Origin: an uncultured Prevotella sp.
GTDB taxonomy: Bacteria > Bacteroidota > Bacteroidia > Bacteroidales > Bacteroidaceae
Assembly: GCA_938023885.1 (NCBI GenBank)
Contig: CALJCU010000604.1
Location: 1 to 9,188 of the forward strand
DNA length: 9,188 nt
Direction: 5' to 3'
The notes below the pieces were generated by a model, which made no database searches, was not told the DNA's origin, and saw only the letters and a list, made by a program, of their open reading frames with translations. Positions 7,153 through 9,188 of the stretch are shown piece by piece. The translations under genes and the position numbers were made by a program. Position 1 is the stretch's first letter. Every line of letters begins with the position of its first letter.

Positions 7153-8103
7153 TTACGCATAATATTTGTAAAACTCCTGCTTTGGTGTTGAAAAGTTCAA
7201 TTTTTCCCTTGGTCTTCTGTTGATTTTCGCCTGTATCATCTTAATTCTTTTGTCTGTGACAGTACTTATATCCGTCCCTTTTGGAATATATTGTCTGATG
7301 AGCTTGTTGGTGTTCTCTACAGCCCCTTTCTGCCAAGAAGAGTATGCGTCCGTGAAATAGATATCCAGTCCCAACTTCCGTGCCATCCACTCATGTTCGG
7401 CAAACTCACTTCCGTTGTCCGTAGTGATGGTCTTGAGATGCTCTCCCTTGTATGGCATGAGCAGCCTCCATACGGTCTTTGCCAGTGGCATGGCCTTCTT
7501 GCCATGCTTGAGTTTCTCCATGATGAGGAAGTTCGTGCTGCGTTCTATCATCGTGAGGATGGCGTTGCCGTCCTTGTCGACAATCAGGTCCATCTCCCAG
7601 TCCCCGAACCGCCTGCCGTCTGCCTCCTTCGGACGTTCGTGTATGCTTACCCTGTTTCTGATACCCGGCGCCTTGGTTACATGCCTGCGAGAGGGACTGC
7701 GGTGATACTTCATCTTATGGCGGCAGTTGGCGGCAAGTGTCCCACCCGTATCGTTGCGGATCATCTTGTAAATGGTTTCGTGGGAGATCTTCACGCCCTC
7801 CTTGCCCAGGCAGCCGGATATCTGCTTGGGGGACCATTGCTCTCCGGTGATGAGCTCACGCACGCGCCAGAGGAGCAACCGGCTCACGGAACGGTTGCCC
7901 GGAGCGCGGTGCATGCGTTCTTGGGAAAGGGCATCGGCCTTGTCCCGGACATACTTGCCGTTCTTTGTCGCATTGCGTTTCAGCTCACGACTTACGGTTG
8001 ATTCACTGACCCCTATCAGCCGGGCAATTGCTTTATTGGTCTGTTTCTTTTGTTTTCCCAGATAGATTGCGTACCTTTGCTCACGGATTAAGTGCTTGTA
8101 CAT
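7153..8103 (-). CDS. IS30-family transposase
   Basis: DDE transposase of 316 residues that would cut and join the ends of its own element. The N-terminus has a helix-turn-helix of the IS30 type (about residues 5-45: EQRYAIYLGKQ, then IARLIGVSESTVSRELKRN), followed by a second DNA-binding region (SPKQISGCL...ISHETIYKMI, about 91-115). The catalytic core shows D172 in GDWEMDLIVD, D229 in TTDNGSEFAEH and E263 in KGAVENTNKLIRQYIP. This gives the DD(33)E spacing characteristic of the family. It ends in the usual NFSTPKQEF motif. It has no frameshift and looks functional. I took ATG 8103 as the start; a TTG two codons upstream (8109) is possible but unneeded. It is transcribed towards the CRISPR array, on the same strand as the crRNAs, so read-through could enter the array. 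Confidence 0.95.
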   Translation of the reverse strand: MYKHLIREQRYAIYLGKQKKQTNKAIARLIGVSESTVSRELKRNATKNGKYVRDKADALSQERMHRAPGNRSVSRLLLWRVRELITGEQWSPKQISGCLGKEGVKISHETIYKMIRNDTGGTLAANCRHKMKYHRSPSRRHVTKAPGIRNRVSIHERPKEADGRRFGDWEMDLIVDKDGNAILTMIERSTNFLIMEKLKHGKKAMPLAKTVWRLLMPYKGEHLKTITTDNGSEFAEHEWMARKLGLDIYFTDAYSSWQKGAVENTNKLIRQYIPKGTDISTVTDKRIKMIQAKINRRPREKLNFSTPKQEFYKYYA

Positions 8104-8111
8104 AGGCAATA

Positions 8112-8119
8112 CAAAAGTA
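8112..8119 (-). promoter_or_regulatory. Possible transposase -7 element
   Basis: On the minus strand TACTTTTG matches TAnnTTTG, nine bases before the transposase ATG. No TTG lies at the -33 position, and the implied mRNA would have almost no leader, so this is a weak call. Confidence 0.3.
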
Positions 8120-8129
8120 ATTAATCCTT

Positions 8130-8147
8130 GGGAGACAGTGGTCTCCC
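8130..8147. other. Hairpin inside the IS upstream of the transposase
   Basis: GGGAGAC-AGTG-GTCTCCC is a 7-bp perfect stem with a 4-base loop. On the plus strand it is followed by CTTATTTTTT-like T-rich sequence, which resembles an intrinsic terminator for transcripts running antisense to the transposase and out of the element. On the minus strand it lies about 10 bases upstream of the possible -7 element and could instead be an operator for the transposase. Confidence 0.45.
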
Positions 8148-8233
8148 TTTCTTATTTTTTGCATTGTCGGTCGTTTTTTTATTTCTCCGTGTTGGAGGCG
8201 GACAACTCTTACGATCACCCATTAAATTAAGAA

Positions 8234-8259
8234 ATTGCACTTCTATCTTGAATGTTTAC
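8234..8259 (-). repeat. Right terminal inverted repeat of the IS30-family element
   Basis: On the minus strand it reads GTAAACATTCAA, five unmatched bases, then AAGTGCAAT, pairing with the left end at 19 of 26 positions. An ATG at 8252 within it opens the reading frame that continues into the neighbouring broken gene. Confidence 0.7.
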
Positions 8260-9188
8260 CATCATTCTGATGTTACTTGGTGCATTGCCCAAAATGCTTG
8301 GAAATAAACAGGGAGATGCGATAAAGATGAAAGCACTGTACGAACGAATTTATGATTTCTTCGTTGGTGTTTGTCGTCGAGATATACTCTTTGTGCAAAT
8401 ACCACGTATGACCTTGTTCAATAAGGCATTGAAAGATTCGGAAGAAAATTAGCTCGTATCCGGTTATTCAAACTTACGGCTGAAGTACTTGATAATCTCT
8501 CTATTCTTGTCAGTTCAGAGATGGTGGCAGAGAATGGGCGGCGTGAACAGTGGAACCAAGTTTATCCTTATCTTGACGGTTATTGGTTAGGTGAGCATCA
8601 TAACGAACTACGTCCCGACTATTGGAAGGTGGAAGAGACAGCCACAGGCTATTTATTTACACATTATTTCCGTAAAGAAAGTGAAGTTTGGAAGTTACAT
8701 CAGCAACAATTTTCAGTTACATTCCATAAGGCAATGGCAAAGATTATGCATGCGTGCAGCATCCTCGGTCCATATTACAATGGTTGAATAACGACAGACT
8801 ATCGAAAGACGATGTTACTTATCCGCACTACGTTTTCAGTGAGGGAAATACGCCTTCGAAGATGATTTTCGAATCATTCATGCTTAATGTTTCATGGTTT
8901 CGTCCAATGCGATTGGTGCGTGCAAAAGAAGGTTGGCAGCCATTTACAGATGGAGAAGTAGAGATAATAAACGATTTTGAGACCTATTCGTATTCATTCT
9001 ATTTAGGCTTGGAAGCGATTACCCCAGAGTTTGTATCTGTAAAAGACGAAAATGGGCGAATATATAAGGTGCCAGTTTCGGAACATGAAGAACTACGGAG
9101 TTGTACACTTGACGATCCTATCGGTATTATCACTTGGAACAATAAACGTTACATCGCTTTTGATAATCCTATGCTATATATTCCTATA
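8260..9188 (+). pseudogene. Frameshifted gene of unknown function, 5' end cut by the IS and 3' end beyond the window
   Basis: Three consecutive open segments in different frames read as one protein. The first (from about 8260 to the stop at 8452) includes MLLGALPKMLGNKQGDAIK and IYDFFVGVCRRDILFVQIPR. The second (about 8425-8787) includes RLFKLTAEVLDNLSILV, NQVYPYLDGYWLGEHHN and YLFTHYFRKESEVWK. The third (about 8763 to the window edge, open throughout) includes ILQWLNNDRLSKDDV, MLNVSWFRPMRLVRAK and FETYSYSFYLGLEAI. The first shift lies between 8425 and 8452 and the second between 8730 and 8787; each equals one lost base. I do not recognise the family: there is no signal peptide, membrane segment or catalytic motif that I can name. 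The 5' end is missing or fused to the IS end. The shifts could be real decay or sequencing errors near a contig end. The codon usage looks coding in all three segments. Confidence 0.6.

Larger units (their letters stand above)
7126..8259 (-). mobile_element. IS30-family insertion sequence, about 1.13 kb
   Basis: A single transposase gene is flanked by imperfect inverted repeats of 26 bases (7126-7151 and 8234-8259; 19 of 26 identical, including GTAAA at the tips and AAGTGCAAT inside). The length and the one-gene design fit the IS30 family, which includes IS4351 of Bacteroides. The transposase stop lies only one base inside the left repeat. I see no convincing 2-3 bp target duplication (left flank GTT, right flank CAT). 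The CRISPR array does not resume on the right, so one flank has probably been rearranged or deleted after insertion. The exact ends are uncertain by a few bases. Confidence 0.8.

Noticed and set aside
7291..8001. A 236-codon open frame on the plus strand
   Set aside because: It lies wholly antisense to the transposase, whose DDE and HTH motifs are clear, and its translation shows no family motif.
8104..8109. TTG start two codons upstream of the transposase ATG
   Set aside because: ATG 8103 is adjacent and sufficient; nothing favours the rarer start.
7123..8262. Target-site duplication around the IS
   Set aside because: Flanking triplets GTT and CAT differ, and shifting the ends by a base or two does not give a match.
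8260..8275. Continuation of the CRISPR repeat on the right of the IS (CATCA also occurs in the inverted repeat sequence)
   Set aside because: Only five bases match and the next bases diverge, so this is probably chance.

Overview
This window holds a complete type II-C CRISPR-Cas locus of a Bacteroidetes-type bacterium, followed by an IS30-family insertion sequence and the remains of a frameshifted gene. The host is most likely a member of the Bacteroidales, Prevotella- or Bacteroides-like. Grounds: a very large Cas9 of the Bacteroidetes II-C kind, a 47-bp CRISPR repeat, moderate-to-low GC, no obvious Shine-Dalgarno sites, and several promoters matching the Bacteroidetes consensus TTG-N19-20-TAnnTTTG. 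The genus is an inference.

Layout, left to right. Positions 1-54 encode, on the minus strand, the 5' part of a tracrRNA: a 19-base perfect anti-repeat followed by ACAATAAGG and a small hairpin, running off the left edge. Its promoter (61-91, minus) lies back to back with a cas9 promoter element (111-118, plus). cas9 (146-4630), cas1 (4635-5573) and cas2 (5566-5901) form a tight plus-strand operon with no csn2 or cas4. A 17-bp perfect hairpin (5939-5976) and an AT-rich strip separate cas2 from an array of 14 identical 47-bp repeats and 13 spacers of 29-30 bp (6047-7091). A further spacer-like segment (7092-7122) ends in the first bases of another repeat, where the IS30-family element begins (7126-8259; intact DD(33)E transposase on the minus strand). 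From 8260 to the right edge is an unrecognised reading frame broken by two apparent 1-base shifts.

How it works together. The anti-repeat pairs with the repeat only if the array is read on the minus strand, so crRNAs are transcribed towards the cas operon and converge with it. On that same strand each repeat carries its own Bacteroidetes promoter (TTG, 19 bases, TACCTTTG), so each crRNA unit can start from its own promoter. This is the arrangement known from Neisseria type II-C loci, but built from Bacteroidetes promoter elements. Cas9 keeps all its expected nuclease residues, and Cas1 and Cas2 look intact. Interference and adaptation both look possible, but the insertion sequence appears to have cut off the right end of the array. 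None of the spacer targets, the PAM or the leader position can be settled from the sequence alone.
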